Assembly (NCBI GenBank): GCA_049972045.1
Contig: JBMFKS010000054.1
Span: 1-19,787, forward strand
DNA length: 19,787 bases
Direction: 5' to 3'
DNA from: SpSt-77 sp049972045
Lineage (GTDB): Bacteria > Chloroflexota > Anaerolineae > B4-G1 > DUEL01
Shown in pieces: positions 5,861-13,136 of this stretch (position 1 is the stretch's first letter; each line of letters starts with the position of its first letter). A model generated the notes under the pieces. That model was not told the origin of the DNA. It did no database searches and saw only the letters and a program-made list of their open reading frames with translations. Position numbers and translations under genes: made by a program.

Positions 5861-7177
5861 CGATGGGGGTTGGGTCAACCGCACCCGGGAGACCCGCAGG
5901 CCGTCCATTTCCTCCACCCGCAGCCGCCGTCCGTCTTCCAAAATGAGTTCGTCGCCCACCGTTGGGACCCGGTCCAGGCGGCCCATCACCAGCCCGCCGA
6001 CGGTGGTGTAAAAGGGATCGCTCAGAGCCAGGCCCAGCGCCTTGTTGGCCTCGTCTATGGTCATCAGCCCGTCCAGCAGGATGCTCCCGTCGGGGAGGCG
6101 CTGGACCTGGGGGGTGGGGGGTTCAAACAGGTCGCCGATGTCCCCAACAATTTCCTCCAACAGGTCCTCCAGCGTCACCAGGCCGGCGGTGCCGCCGTAC
6201 TCGTCCACCAGGATGGCGATGTGCTGGCGGGCCCGCCGGAAGTGGGCCAGCAGATCGGCGATGGAGACCGTCTCCGGCAGGAAGAGCGCCTCCCGCATCA
6301 GGGCGCGGGCGGTCAGGTCGGAGCGGCGGGCCCGGATGGGCCGCAGGAGGTCTTTCAGGTAGACGACGCCGACGATGTGGTCCAGGTCGTCCTCAAAGAC
6401 CGGGAATTTGGTCAGCGCGGTCCGTTCGGCCAGGTCGGCCACTTCCTCTACAGTGGCGTCGGCGGGGACGCAGACCATCTCGGTGCGGGGGACCATCACC
6501 TCGGCGGCCCGGCTGGAGCGCAGGTCAAAGACAGCGCGCAGCATCTGCTCCTCTTCGGCCTCCAGGACCCCCTCTTCCTGGCTGGCCTCAATGAGCATCT
6601 TCAGTTCCTGGACGGAATGGACCCGCTCGTGGCCGCTGGCCGGGCGGATGCCCAGCAGGCGGAGCAGGCCGTTTCCGGCACCGTTGAGGGCCCAGATGGC
6701 GGGACGGAATATCTGGAAGATGACCTGCATCGGCCGGGCGACGAAGAAGGCCGTCCGCTCCGGGTTCTGCAGGGCGATGGACTTGGGGGCCAGTTCGCCC
6801 GCGACGACGTGGAGGAAGGTGATGCACAGGAAAGCAATGGCGGCGGCGATGGAGTGGGCCGTCGCACCCACCCAGGATTCGGGGAGGAACTGCAGGAGGG
6901 GGACGAAGAGGTGGGCCAGGGCCGGCTCTCCGATCCACCCCAGGGCCAGGCTGGCGATGGTGATGCCCAGTTGAGTGGCGGCGATGAAGCGGTCGGGGTC
7001 ATCCAGGGCCCGCCGGACGATGAACGCGGTGGGGTGGCCTTGGGCGGCCAGTTCCTCCACCCGCGTCCGCCGGACGCTGACCAATCCGAATTCGGCGGCG
7101 ACGAAGAAAGCGTTCAACAAAACAAAGAAGAGGACACCCAGCAATCCGGTCAAGATAGAAAGCCAGAGGCTGCTCAT
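5858..7177 (-). CDS. CNNM/HlyC-CorC family transporter (DUF21-CBS-CorC)
   Basis: This 439-residue membrane protein has the classic order of this divalent-cation (Mg) efflux and hemolysin-like family. A DUF21 membrane domain with about four helices covers residues 1-195 (LLNAFFVAAEFGLVSVRRTR near the N terminus; GELAPKSIALQNPERTA later). Two CBS domains cover about 215-335 (VMVPRTEMVCVPADATVEEV; AILVDEYGGTAGLVTLEDLL). A CorC/HlyC domain ends the protein. Length is normal. The ATG at 7177 overlaps the stop of the preceding peptidase gene in an ATGA, and AGGAG lies immediately against it, so translation probably depends on coupling. The stop codon lies in a REP-like palindrome. Substrate is inferred from family only. 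Confidence 0.92.
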   Translation of the reverse strand: MSSLWLSILTGLLGVLFFVLLNAFFVAAEFGLVSVRRTRVEELAAQGHPTAFIVRRALDDPDRFIAATQLGITIASLALGWIGEPALAHLFVPLLQFLPESWVGATAHSIAAAIAFLCITFLHVVAGELAPKSIALQNPERTAFFVARPMQVIFQIFRPAIWALNGAGNGLLRLLGIRPASGHERVHSVQELKMLIEASQEEGVLEAEEEQMLRAVFDLRSSRAAEVMVPRTEMVCVPADATVEEVADLAERTALTKFPVFEDDLDHIVGVVYLKDLLRPIRARRSDLTARALMREALFLPETVSIADLLAHFRRARQHIAILVDEYGGTAGLVTLEDLLEEIVGDIGDLFEPPTPQVQRLPDGSILLDGLMTIDEANKALGLALSDPFYTTVGGLVMGRLDRVPTVGDELILEDGRRLRVEEMDGLRVSRVRLTQPPS

Positions 7178-8478
7178 CTCCTGCTTTGTACTCCGTGTTT
7201 CGTGTTCCGTAACCCGGCCAGGGCGATGGGGAGTGCCAGAAAGAGACTCAGGCCCCAGAGAGCCAGCCCGGGGGCGTTATCGGCAATCCATACCATCCAC
7301 TTCCCCACACCGCTCAGGTCGGCCCGCCAGGCCCGCTCCAGTTGGTCCAGCGAGATATGGAGGGCCCTCTGGACTCCGCTGTCGCAGTCAGCGCCGTCCG
7401 CATAGGCCAGAAGGAGAGAGCGAATGCCGCTATCGCCGTACTGCTGCCGGATGTAACGGACCAGGCTCCCGCTCTCAGCGTAGGCCAGTAGCGCCTCTGC
7501 CGGATCCGTAGAGAAGGGAGGACAGAGATTCCGGAGGGGAATCAGGCGTCCTTCATTTCGGGCCCGCTCCAGCAAGGAGTCCAGATTGGGATCAGGACGG
7601 GTCTCGTTGGCCGTTGCCAGTCCCTCGTTCAGCCAGGCCGGGACATGGAGGTACCCATCCGGGCCTGTCAGATGATAAACGAGGAGGTGGGTGAGTTCGT
7701 GGGGGATTTCCCGCTCCATTTGAGCCATATACCCATCGTCGTGGGGGACGGCCGCCAGGATGACCCCCAGTTCGGGGCGGGCCTGCCCGCCCATCCACTC
7801 CCGACCGGCCATCCGTAGCGCGGCCTGCAGGTCGGCCAGTGAGGGGTACAGATAGATGTCCACTTTGTCCAGCGCCGGCGCGTTCATGGAGCGGGAGAGC
7901 CGTTCCATACTGGACGCGGCGATGTCCAGCGCTGCCTGCATATACTGGGGGTCATCTACGGTGCTGTAGATGGTGATGGGGCCGGCCGTCCGCTGGAACC
8001 AGTTCAGCCGGTTGTCCTCGTAGCGGAAAGCAGAGGGAAGGGTCGTCAGTTGATGGCCGGTCGCGTCCCGCACTTCCCACCACCATTTGACGGTGCCGAA
8101 CGGGGGAAAGGGGAAAAGGCGGAGATCCCGGGTGAACGTTGCCTGAACCGAGGGGCTGGGGTCCACCGGGACAGAGGTGACCTCTACCTGCTGGTTGCCC
8201 GCCGACTGGATATAGAGGTAAAGGGCAGTGATGTCGGTGGATGCAGTGGCCTGGATGGAGAAGATGGCCTGCTGGCCAAAGGTGTACGTAACGGCGGTCT
8301 CTTCAACCGTGATAGGCGTTTCCTGGACCGGCGCCGGGCCCGCCATTTCTGCAGGGGGCAGGGAAAAGAGCCAAAAGGCAAAAAGCGGGATGGCGAAGGT
8401 CAAAATGACCCGGATTAGCGAAGCCCCCCGATTTCCCAACTCCTTATCCCCTACTTCCTCCCTACTCCCACTCTTCAT
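7174..8478 (-). CDS. Membrane-anchored peptidase MA-like gluzincin
   Basis: This protein (434 residues from the ATG at 8478) is a zinc metallopeptidase of the peptidase MA-like type. Its active site is HELTH at 260-264, with the third ligand Glu285 in AWLNEGLA, as in gluzincins. A hydrophobic segment at about 22-43 is a signal or anchor. A beta-rich domain at about 55-150 precedes the catalytic region, and a second membrane helix near 400-425 anchors the C terminus, so the enzyme faces outside. The start is uncertain: this ATG overlaps the HEAT gene by 17 bp, and a TTG near 8440 after AAGGAG is an alternative. The last codons (RNTKHGVQSRR) are encoded by a heptamer-like repeat. Its substrate is unknown. 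Confidence 0.82.
   Translation of the reverse strand: MKSGSREEVGDKELGNRGASLIRVILTFAIPLFAFWLFSLPPAEMAGPAPVQETPITVEETAVTYTFGQQAIFSIQATASTDITALYLYIQSAGNQQVEVTSVPVDPSPSVQATFTRDLRLFPFPPFGTVKWWWEVRDATGHQLTTLPSAFRYEDNRLNWFQRTAGPITIYSTVDDPQYMQAALDIAASSMERLSRSMNAPALDKVDIYLYPSLADLQAALRMAGREWMGGQARPELGVILAAVPHDDGYMAQMEREIPHELTHLLVYHLTGPDGYLHVPAWLNEGLATANETRPDPNLDSLLERARNEGRLIPLRNLCPPFSTDPAEALLAYAESGSLVRYIRQQYGDSGIRSLLLAYADGADCDSGVQRALHISLDQLERAWRADLSGVGKWMVWIADNAPGLALWGLSLFLALPIALAGLRNTKHGVQSRR
7188..7215. repeat. Heptamer-like repeat inside the peptidase 3' end
   Basis: Units GTACTCC, GTGTTTC, GTGTTCC and GTAACCC follow each other in register. They encode the last residues of the peptidase on the minus strand and lie just before the CNNM start. 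The repeat has become coding sequence. Confidence 0.5.
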
Positions 8479-9478
8479 CCCAATCCTCGTCCCAGTCCTC
8501 CTCGTCTTCCTCTTCATTTTCAAAGAAGTCAAACAGGAGGAAGGCGCCCAGGTCGCCGTGGAGGAATTCCAGTTCCCGCAAGGCCTCCCGGGCAGCGCCG
8601 CGCAGGGCTTCGTTGTCGGATCGGCGGCAGGCATCCAGGGCCTGCCGGGCCTCGTCCCCGCCGATCTGTCCCAGGGCCCAGATGGCGGCCTCCTGCACTT
8701 CGGCGTCTACGTCCTCTATGAGTTCCAGCAGCGCGGGCACCGCGTCGCTCAGTTCCAGTTCCCCGCAGGCCCGGGCGGCCTCGTAGCGCATCTGAGGGCT
8801 GGGGCTGTGGAGTTCCCGCATCACCTCGGCCGCCCAGCGGTCATCGGCGCTGCGGCCCATAGCGAAGACGGCGCTGACGCGCATCCGTTCGTCGGGATGA
8901 TGGTAGGCCGCGCGGATCAGGTCGGAGACGACATCCTCGCCGGAGTAGGCCAGGGATTCCAGCGCCCGCCGCCGGACCTCCAGGTCTTCTTTCTCGTTGG
9001 TACAGGCGGCCAGAAGGGCCTGGAAGGCCTGCTGGTGGGGACGGGGGCGGATTTTCCCCAGTTCGCCGGAGAGCATAAAGCGGCCCAGGGAGGAGGCAGC
9101 AGCCGCCCGGACCTCCGCGGCCGGGTCGTTCAGCAGCACGTTGGCCAGCACCGGCACCAGGCGGATGTCCTCATTTTCCCAGAGGCCCTCCACAGCGGCC
9201 AGGCGCACCGTCGCATCCGGGTCCTCCAGCACCAGTCGGAACACCTCGTCAAAGTTCACCTCAAAGTCGTTCTCGGCGATTTCCACCATCATCTGGGCCA
9301 TCTTCCGGCGGGTCACGACGGGCAGCCGGCCCCAGATAGCCCAGACCTGCTCGGCCTCACTCCGTTCCAGATTGGAGAGGCCGTAGAGAGTCCGACGGTT
9401 GGTCTGGCCGGATTTCAACGATTCCAGAATTTCGGTCAGAGTGGGTGTCTTATTCTCAGAACGGGATGAACGGACCAC
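8462..9478 (-). CDS. HEAT-repeat protein with acidic tail
   Basis: This 338-residue cytoplasmic protein consists mainly of HEAT/PBS-lyase-like helical repeats from about residue 75 to 310 (for example DPDATVRLAAVEGLW, DPAAEVRAAAASSLG, SPQMRYEAARACGEL, DAEVQEAAIWALGQI). Such solenoids bind other proteins. The last 20 residues are strongly acidic with regular tryptophans (DWDEDWDEEWE), an unusual tail. No catalytic motif is visible. I use the GTG at 9478; GGAGG lies 12 bases upstream, a little far. It starts 4 bp after the phosphatase stop and overlaps the peptidase start, so it is the second gene of this operon. A scaffolding role is inference. Confidence 0.87.
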   Translation of the reverse strand: MVRSSRSENKTPTLTEILESLKSGQTNRRTLYGLSNLERSEAEQVWAIWGRLPVVTRRKMAQMMVEIAENDFEVNFDEVFRLVLEDPDATVRLAAVEGLWENEDIRLVPVLANVLLNDPAAEVRAAAASSLGRFMLSGELGKIRPRPHQQAFQALLAACTNEKEDLEVRRRALESLAYSGEDVVSDLIRAAYHHPDERMRVSAVFAMGRSADDRWAAEVMRELHSPSPQMRYEAARACGELELSDAVPALLELIEDVDAEVQEAAIWALGQIGGDEARQALDACRRSDNEALRGAAREALRELEFLHGDLGAFLLFDFFENEEEDEEDWDEDWDEEWE

Positions 9479-9482
9479 AGCG

Positions 9483-9944
9483 TCAGATTTCCTCCAGACA
9501 AATCGTCCGTACCAGTCGCTTGAACCCCAGCGAACGCATCGCGTGCGGGTTGGCTTGCAGCACCCGCCGGATGGCCTCCTCCGGGGTCAACCCCTGATAA
9601 CGGGCCAGATAAGCGGCCAGCACGGCCCCCGTGCGGTCGTTGCCTTTGCGGCAATGGACCAGGGTTGGGCGCCCGGCGGCGACCTCTTCGGCGACGAAGT
9701 CCACCACCGGCCGCATCTGTCGTGCCAGCCGGCGCCGCAGATGGGGAAGAAAAGCCAGTGCGCCGTCCAGCGGCACATAGAGATGTCGGAAGCCCGCCGC
9801 CCGAATGGGATCTTCGTCCACCGACACCAGCGAGACAATGGTCCGGAACCCCATCTCCCAGAGTTCGGCCAGGTCCCAGGGGACCGTCTGCGGTCCGGGC
9901 CGGCCGGCCAGGAGACCGGGCAGAATCCAGTAGAGGTGGTTCAT
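9483..9944 (-). CDS. Dual-specificity (cysteine) protein phosphatase
   Basis: This 153-residue protein carries the signature HCX5R(S/T): HCRKGNDRTG, with nucleophile Cys98 and Arg104. Asp60 in YVPLDGALAF is a plausible general acid. These small phosphatases remove phosphate from protein tyrosine/serine or from small molecules, in the cytoplasm. I start at the ATG at 9944, with GGAG 7 bases upstream and MNHLYWILPGLLAGRPG matching the usual first strand; the longer reading to 10133 runs through repeat DNA and is not coding. It is the first gene of the phosphatase-HEAT-peptidase-CNNM operon. No cognate kinase is adjacent; the CpsD-like kinase at 781-1437 is the only kinase in the window and is not linked to it. 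Confidence 0.88.
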   Translation of the reverse strand: MNHLYWILPGLLAGRPGPQTVPWDLAELWEMGFRTIVSLVSVDEDPIRAAGFRHLYVPLDGALAFLPHLRRRLARQMRPVVDFVAEEVAAGRPTLVHCRKGNDRTGAVLAAYLARYQGLTPEEAIRRVLQANPHAMRSLGFKRLVRTICLEEI

Positions 9945-9983
9945 CCTGGTTCTCCGGTCGCTACCCAGAAACTGGCGGAAGCG

Positions 9984-10010
9984 GTAGGTCGGATTGCCCC
10001 TCCGACCTAC
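9984..10010. repeat. Hairpin in the phosphatase leader (GTAGGTCGGA palindrome)
   Basis: GTAGGTCGGA (9984-9993) and its exact reverse complement (10001-10010) flank a TTGCCCC loop, giving a 10-bp stem. It lies in the expected 5' leader of the phosphatase operon, about 40 bp upstream of the start codon. I read it as a dispersed REP-like element; a regulatory leader structure is possible. Confidence 0.65.
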
Positions 10011-10104
10011 TCGCTCTACCGAATTGCTGGCGGGAGGGGTTACCGAGTTTCTGACCTGCGGGAATACGCCCTTGCGCGATGGCGTACGCGCAACAGCGAG
10101 AGTC

Positions 10105-10133
10105 AGTTTAACATCACTGGGCCGGGTTGTCAA
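10105..10133 (-). promoter_or_regulatory. Sigma70-like promoter of the phosphatase operon
   Basis: On the minus strand TTGACA (10133-10128), a 17-base spacer and TAAACT (10110-10105) form a good promoter with a perfect -35. Transcription would start near 10098, leaving a leader of about 150 bases that contains the 9984-10010 hairpin. The heptamer array at 10134-10182 abuts the -35 box directly. Confidence 0.6.
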
Positions 10134-10182
10134 ATCGCGGATCGCTTATCGCGTATCGGGAATCGCGCATCGCGCATCGCAG
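10134..10182. repeat. Heptamer tandem array (ATCGCGN, 7 units)
   Basis: Seven consecutive 7-bp units begin with ATCG: ATCGCGG, ATCGCTT, ATCGCGT, ATCGGGA, ATCGCGC, ATCGCGC, ATCGCAG. There are no spacers. The form matches the short tandemly repeated repetitive (STRR) heptamers described in filamentous cyanobacteria. It touches the promoter at 10105-10133. Confidence 0.85.
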
Positions 10183-10190
10183 ACTGCCAT

Positions 10191-10260
10191 CGTCCGTCGT
10201 CTGTGGTCTGTGGTCTGTGGTCTGTCGTCCGTGGTCTGTCGTCCGTCGTCGGTGGTCTAC
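10191..10260. repeat. Heptamer tandem array (GGTCTGT/CGTCCGT, 10 units)
   Basis: Ten consecutive 7-bp units follow the pattern (C/G)GT(C)(T/C)GT. The last unit, GGTCTAC, carries CTA, which is the TAG stop codon of the subtilase on the minus strand. It is a different sequence from the neighbouring ATCG array, eight bases away. Confidence 0.85.
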
Positions 10261-11648
10261 TGAGCGGTGATGCGGTAGTTCCGGTCGGCCGCGATGACGG
10301 CGGGGTCGGCCCGCAGGCGGGCCAGCACGGCCTCTTCCTGCCCCACCGGCACCCGCAGCCGCCAGACCTGGACTCCGGAGTGGGTCTGGTAGAGGAGGGC
10401 GCCGCGGGAGGCCAGTCCCTGGGCCCGAAAAAGGCGCTCCGCCCGCACCCCGGCCCGTAATGTGACCACCACCTCACCCGGCACAGCCTCCTCCGCTCCC
10501 CCGCTCCCTGGTTCCTCCACTCCCGCGCCCCAGGCCCGCGCGCCCAGACAGACCGGAGCATCTCCCCGCGCCCCCTCCCAGAGAGCCTTGAAGGCATCTA
10601 TCCGCCCGCAGCCGTAGTACGGGTCCCAGCCGGTGCTCCCCAGGTCCTGCGCGTTATCCAGAATCGCTGAGGCGACCTGGTCGGGGGTGTAGGTGGGGAA
10701 ACGGGCATAGACCAGCGCGGCCAGTCCGGCGACAAAAGGCGTGGCCATAGAGGTGCCCTGCATATAGCCATACCCGCTGCCCCGCAGAGTGCTATAGATG
10801 CTCGTCCCCGGCGCAGCGACGCTGACGTGGTCGCCGTAGTTGGAGAAAGAGGCACGGGTATCATAACTGTTAGTCGCCGCCACGCCCAGCACGTGGGTGC
10901 AATTGGCCGGGAAGACGGTCTGGTTCGTGCCGTTATTCCCGGCCGCGGCCACCAGCAGGACGCCCCGGCTGTAGGCGTAGTCCACCGCGGCCTGGAGATC
11001 CTCCGGGCAGGAGCCCGCGCCGCCCAGGCTCATATTGATGACTTTGGCGCCCTGGTCGGCCGCGTAGTAAATGGCCGGGACCAACTCGGCGGTGCTTCCT
11101 TCGCCTTGAGCGTTCATCACCTTCAGCGGCAGGATGGTCGCTTCCCAGCCCAGGCCAGCCACCCCCTGGTTGTTATTCGTCGCCGCGGCAGCGATACCGG
11201 AGACGTGGGTGCCGTGGCCGTGGTCGTCCAGCGCGTCGGAGTCGTTGTTGATAAAGTCGCGGTCTATGTCGGTGCGGACTTTGCCCGCCAGGTCGGGGTG
11301 GTTGTAGTCGGTGCCGGTATCCAGGACAGCGATGAGGACGCCCCCGCCCCTGGAGAGCGCCCAGGCTTCGGGGGCCCAGATTTTGTTCAGGCCCCACTGG
11401 TAGCCGTAGGCGTAGTACGGGTCGTTGGGATAGACCGGCGGGGGCGGCGGGGGGCGGTAGGCGCGGAGGACCAGGGGGAGGTAGGCGTAGGTGGTGATAC
11501 TGTCGGAAGAGCGGATGAATGGGGACGCGGGGAACAGGGTCGCACGGACCAGCCCATCAACGGCCGGACGGAGGTCACCCGCGCCGGGCAAAACGGCGAG
11601 GAGCAGGGCCACCCATCCCAGAGCAATAGAGGGAAGGATGCGCTTCAC
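10257..11648 (-). CDS. Secreted subtilisin-like serine protease (S8) with C-terminal prodomain-like module
   Basis: This 463-residue protein has a signal peptide (about 1-23), a short linker with a run of prolines (66-71), and an S8 catalytic domain at about 75-360. The triad is Asp110 (AVLDTGTDYNHPDL), His145 (HGHGTHVSG) and Ser300 (GTSMATPFVAG), with oxyanion Asn238. The usual N-terminal prodomain is missing. Instead, after a Gly/Glu-rich linker, residues 388-463 (VPGEVVVTLRAG to VWRLRVPVGQEE to ADRNYRITAQ) look like the fervidolysin/I9-type prodomain normally found before the catalytic domain. The start is a GTG with GGAG 7 bases upstream, in a GTGA overlap with the preceding gene. The stop is supplied by a heptamer repeat. 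Confidence 0.92.
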   Translation of the reverse strand: MKRILPSIALGWVALLLAVLPGAGDLRPAVDGLVRATLFPASPFIRSSDSITTYAYLPLVLRAYRPPPPPPVYPNDPYYAYGYQWGLNKIWAPEAWALSRGGGVLIAVLDTGTDYNHPDLAGKVRTDIDRDFINNDSDALDDHGHGTHVSGIAAAATNNNQGVAGLGWEATILPLKVMNAQGEGSTAELVPAIYYAADQGAKVINMSLGGAGSCPEDLQAAVDYAYSRGVLLVAAAGNNGTNQTVFPANCTHVLGVAATNSYDTRASFSNYGDHVSVAAPGTSIYSTLRGSGYGYMQGTSMATPFVAGLAALVYARFPTYTPDQVASAILDNAQDLGSTGWDPYYGCGRIDAFKALWEGARGDAPVCLGARAWGAGVEEPGSGGAEEAVPGEVVVTLRAGVRAERLFRAQGLASRGALLYQTHSGVQVWRLRVPVGQEEAVLARLRADPAVIAADRNYRITAQ

Positions 11649-12112
11649 GGGAGAGCTCCAGGTTCCGGAGGGAGTTCCCTACGGCCCCCCATCTGGTGAC
11701 CGATGAGGCCACCCACTGCGCCCATCCCGGCCCCCAGCAGGACACCCACCAGCGCGCAACAACAGTTGCCGCCCAGCAGGTAGGCCCAGTACTGAGCGGG
11801 ATTCTGATACTCAAAGGGAAAACCGAACTGGCGGATCAGTTGAGCGGCCCTCTCCGGTCCCACAATGAGGCCGTTCAGGACGGCTCCGGCCATCTGCCCC
11901 AGCAGGCTTCCGGCTGTCGCGATGGCACCGGCCTCGGCGCCCTTCAGCGCCCCGTCGCCTCCGGTGGCTGGGCGCTCCCAGAAGGCCGCCAGGACCCCTA
12001 CGCCCAACCCGATGAACAGGGCCGCGCAGGGGTCACAAATAGGAGTGATGAGGGTCAGGAGCAAGGCAACGACGAAACCGGCCGCTGCGCCAATTCCTCC
12101 GGCTTTCCACAT
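11645..12112 (-). CDS. Small Gly/Ala-rich membrane protein of unknown function
   Basis: I do not recognise this 155-residue protein. It has hydrophobic segments at about 5-23, 28-44, 62-86 and 108-140, many with Gly/Ala packing motifs. It also has a CDPC pair (26-29) and a CCC run (117-119), which could bind metal or form disulfides. A hydrophilic segment at about 87-107 lies between the last two helices. GGGGAGGTGACCG precedes the ATG. Its stop overlaps the subtilase start by 4 bp (GTGA), so the two are co-translated; it may help membrane placement or processing of that protease, which is inference only. Confidence 0.75.
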   Translation of the reverse strand: MWKAGGIGAAAGFVVALLLTLITPICDPCAALFIGLGVGVLAAFWERPATGGDGALKGAEAGAIATAGSLLGQMAGAVLNGLIVGPERAAQLIRQFGFPFEYQNPAQYWAYLLGGNCCCALVGVLLGAGMGAVGGLIGHQMGGRRELPPEPGALP

Positions 12113-12143
12113 CGGTCACCTCCCCAGCAAGAATTGCTCTAAA

Positions 12144-12152
12144 AGTATAGCA
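12144..12152 (-). promoter_or_regulatory. Extended -10 promoter for the membrane protein-subtilase operon
   Basis: On the minus strand TG-C-TATACT forms an extended -10 element 32 bases upstream of the ATG at 12112. No good -35 is visible at the right distance, which is usual for extended -10 promoters. A CCTGCAGG palindrome lies just upstream. Confidence 0.45.
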
Positions 12153-12195
12153 CAACTCCTGCAGGAGGGAAAGGGAACTTCAGGAAGATTGTCAC

Positions 12196-12224
12196 TTGAC
12201 CAAACGGCCGTTTTGGGGTATCCT
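12196..12224 (+). promoter_or_regulatory. Sigma70-like promoter of nfnAB with palindrome in the spacer
   Basis: TTGACC (12196-12201), a 17-base spacer and TATCCT (12219-12224) form a promoter about 58 bases upstream of nfnA. The spacer begins with AAACGGCCGTTT (12202-12213), a perfect 12-bp palindrome touching the -35 box. A regulator bound there would block or reshape polymerase binding. The regulator is unknown. Confidence 0.55.
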
Positions 12225-12243
12225 TCCATCCTGGCCGATACCT

Positions 12244-12264
12244 TGCATCCTGCATCCTGCATCT
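12244..12264. repeat. Heptamer tandem repeat (TGCATCC x3)
   Basis: Three units (TGCATCC, TGCATCC, TGCATCT) lie in the nfnA leader, ending 6 bases before the GGAGG ribosome-binding site. This sequence resembles the 8-mer array units near 16024 read on the other strand. Confidence 0.65.
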
Positions 12265-12281
12265 ATCTAAGGAGGTTGACG

Positions 12282-13136
12282 GTGTACCGGATTCTGGAAA
12301 AACAGATTCTCAGTGATGTCACCAAACTTATGGTGGTGGAGGCTCCCCATGTGGCGCGGAAGGCCCGGGCCGGGCAGTTCGTCATCGTCCGCATAGACGA
12401 GCACGGCGAACGCATCCCCCTGACCATCGCCGACTACGACCGGGAGGCCGGCACTATCACACTCATTTTCCAGGAGGTCGGCAAGTCCACCATGCACCTG
12501 GGCACCCTGAAGGTGGGCGACGCCCTGGCCACGCTGGCGGGCCCCCTGGGCCACCCTACCGAGATCGCCCCCTACGGGACGGTGGTCTGCGTGGGCGGCG
12601 GCGTGGGGATTGCGCCCATCTTCCCCATCGCTCGCTCCCTGAAGGAGGCCGGCAACCACGTCATCTCCATCATTGGCGCCCGCACCCGGGGCCTGCTCTT
12701 CTGGGAGGACCGGATGCGCGCGGTCTCGGACGAATTGATCGTCTGCACCGACGATGGCTCCTACGGGCGCAAGGCGCTGGTCACCGAGCCCCTGAAGGAA
12801 CTGCTGGAGGCGCGCGGGAAGGAAATCGCCCGCGTCTGGGCCATTGGCCCGGCCATCATGATGAAATTCGTCTCGCTGACGACGAAACCCTTCGGCATCC
12901 CCACCATCGTCAGCCTGAACACCATTATGATTGACGGGACGGGAATGTGCGGTGGATGCCGCGTCCTGCTGGAAGAGGGCGCGCAGTTCGTCTGCGTGGA
13001 CGGCCCGGAGTTTGACGGCCACAAGGTGGACTGGGATAACCTGCTGGCCCGCCTTTCCTTCTATCGGGAAGAGGAGCGGCTGGCCGTGGAGCGCTGGGAA
13101 CACGAGTGCCGTCTGGAAGGCGTGCTGAAGGATTGA
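12282..13136 (+). CDS. nfnA: NfnA/SudB-like FAD/[2Fe-2S] NAD-binding subunit
   Basis: This 284-residue protein is the small subunit of the NADH-dependent reduced ferredoxin:NADP oxidoreductase (Nfn) and sulfide dehydrogenase family, also related to dihydroorotate dehydrogenase electron-transfer subunits. The FAD segment RIPLTIADYD is at 44-53, the NAD-binding loop GGGVGIAP at 105-112, and the C-terminal [2Fe-2S] site at Asp219, Cys223, Cys226 and Cys238 (DGTGMCGGCR), the Asp-plus-three-Cys set known for this family. The GTG at 12282 has AAGGAGG 6 bases upstream. The partner gene follows after 102 bp of repeat DNA. The enzyme would balance NADH, NADPH and ferredoxin pools in the cytoplasm; true bifurcation is inferred. 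Confidence 0.9.
   Translation: MYRILEKQILSDVTKLMVVEAPHVARKARAGQFVIVRIDEHGERIPLTIADYDREAGTITLIFQEVGKSTMHLGTLKVGDALATLAGPLGHPTEIAPYGTVVCVGGGVGIAPIFPIARSLKEAGNHVISIIGARTRGLLFWEDRMRAVSDELIVCTDDGSYGRKALVTEPLKELLEARGKEIARVWAIGPAIMMKFVSLTTKPFGIPTIVSLNTIMIDGTGMCGGCRVLLEEGAQFVCVDGPEFDGHKVDWDNLLARLSFYREEERLAVERWEHECRLEGVLKD

Larger units (their letters stand above)
9945..10256. other. 312-bp intergenic region rich in repeats
   Basis: This gap between the phosphatase and subtilase genes holds no gene. From left to right it contains the GTAGGTCGGA hairpin, an inverted repeat TTGCGCG/CGCGCAA near 10072-10093, the minus-strand promoter at 10105-10133, and two back-to-back heptamer arrays (10134-10182 and 10191-10260). 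Confidence 0.8.

Noticed and set aside
5786..7405. Long plus-strand open frame of 539 codons
   Set aside because: It lies antisense to the CNNM and peptidase genes, which have clear families and motifs. Its Gly/Gln/Asp-rich translation is typical of the reverse strand of GC-rich genes.
8228..9469. Plus-strand open frame of 413 codons
   Set aside because: It is antisense to the HEAT-repeat and peptidase genes and its translation has no recognisable domain.
9945..10133. Longer phosphatase reading with a 63-residue N-terminal extension
   Set aside because: The extension translates the hairpin and promoter region, while the ATG at 9944 has a good ribosome-binding site and fits the family start.
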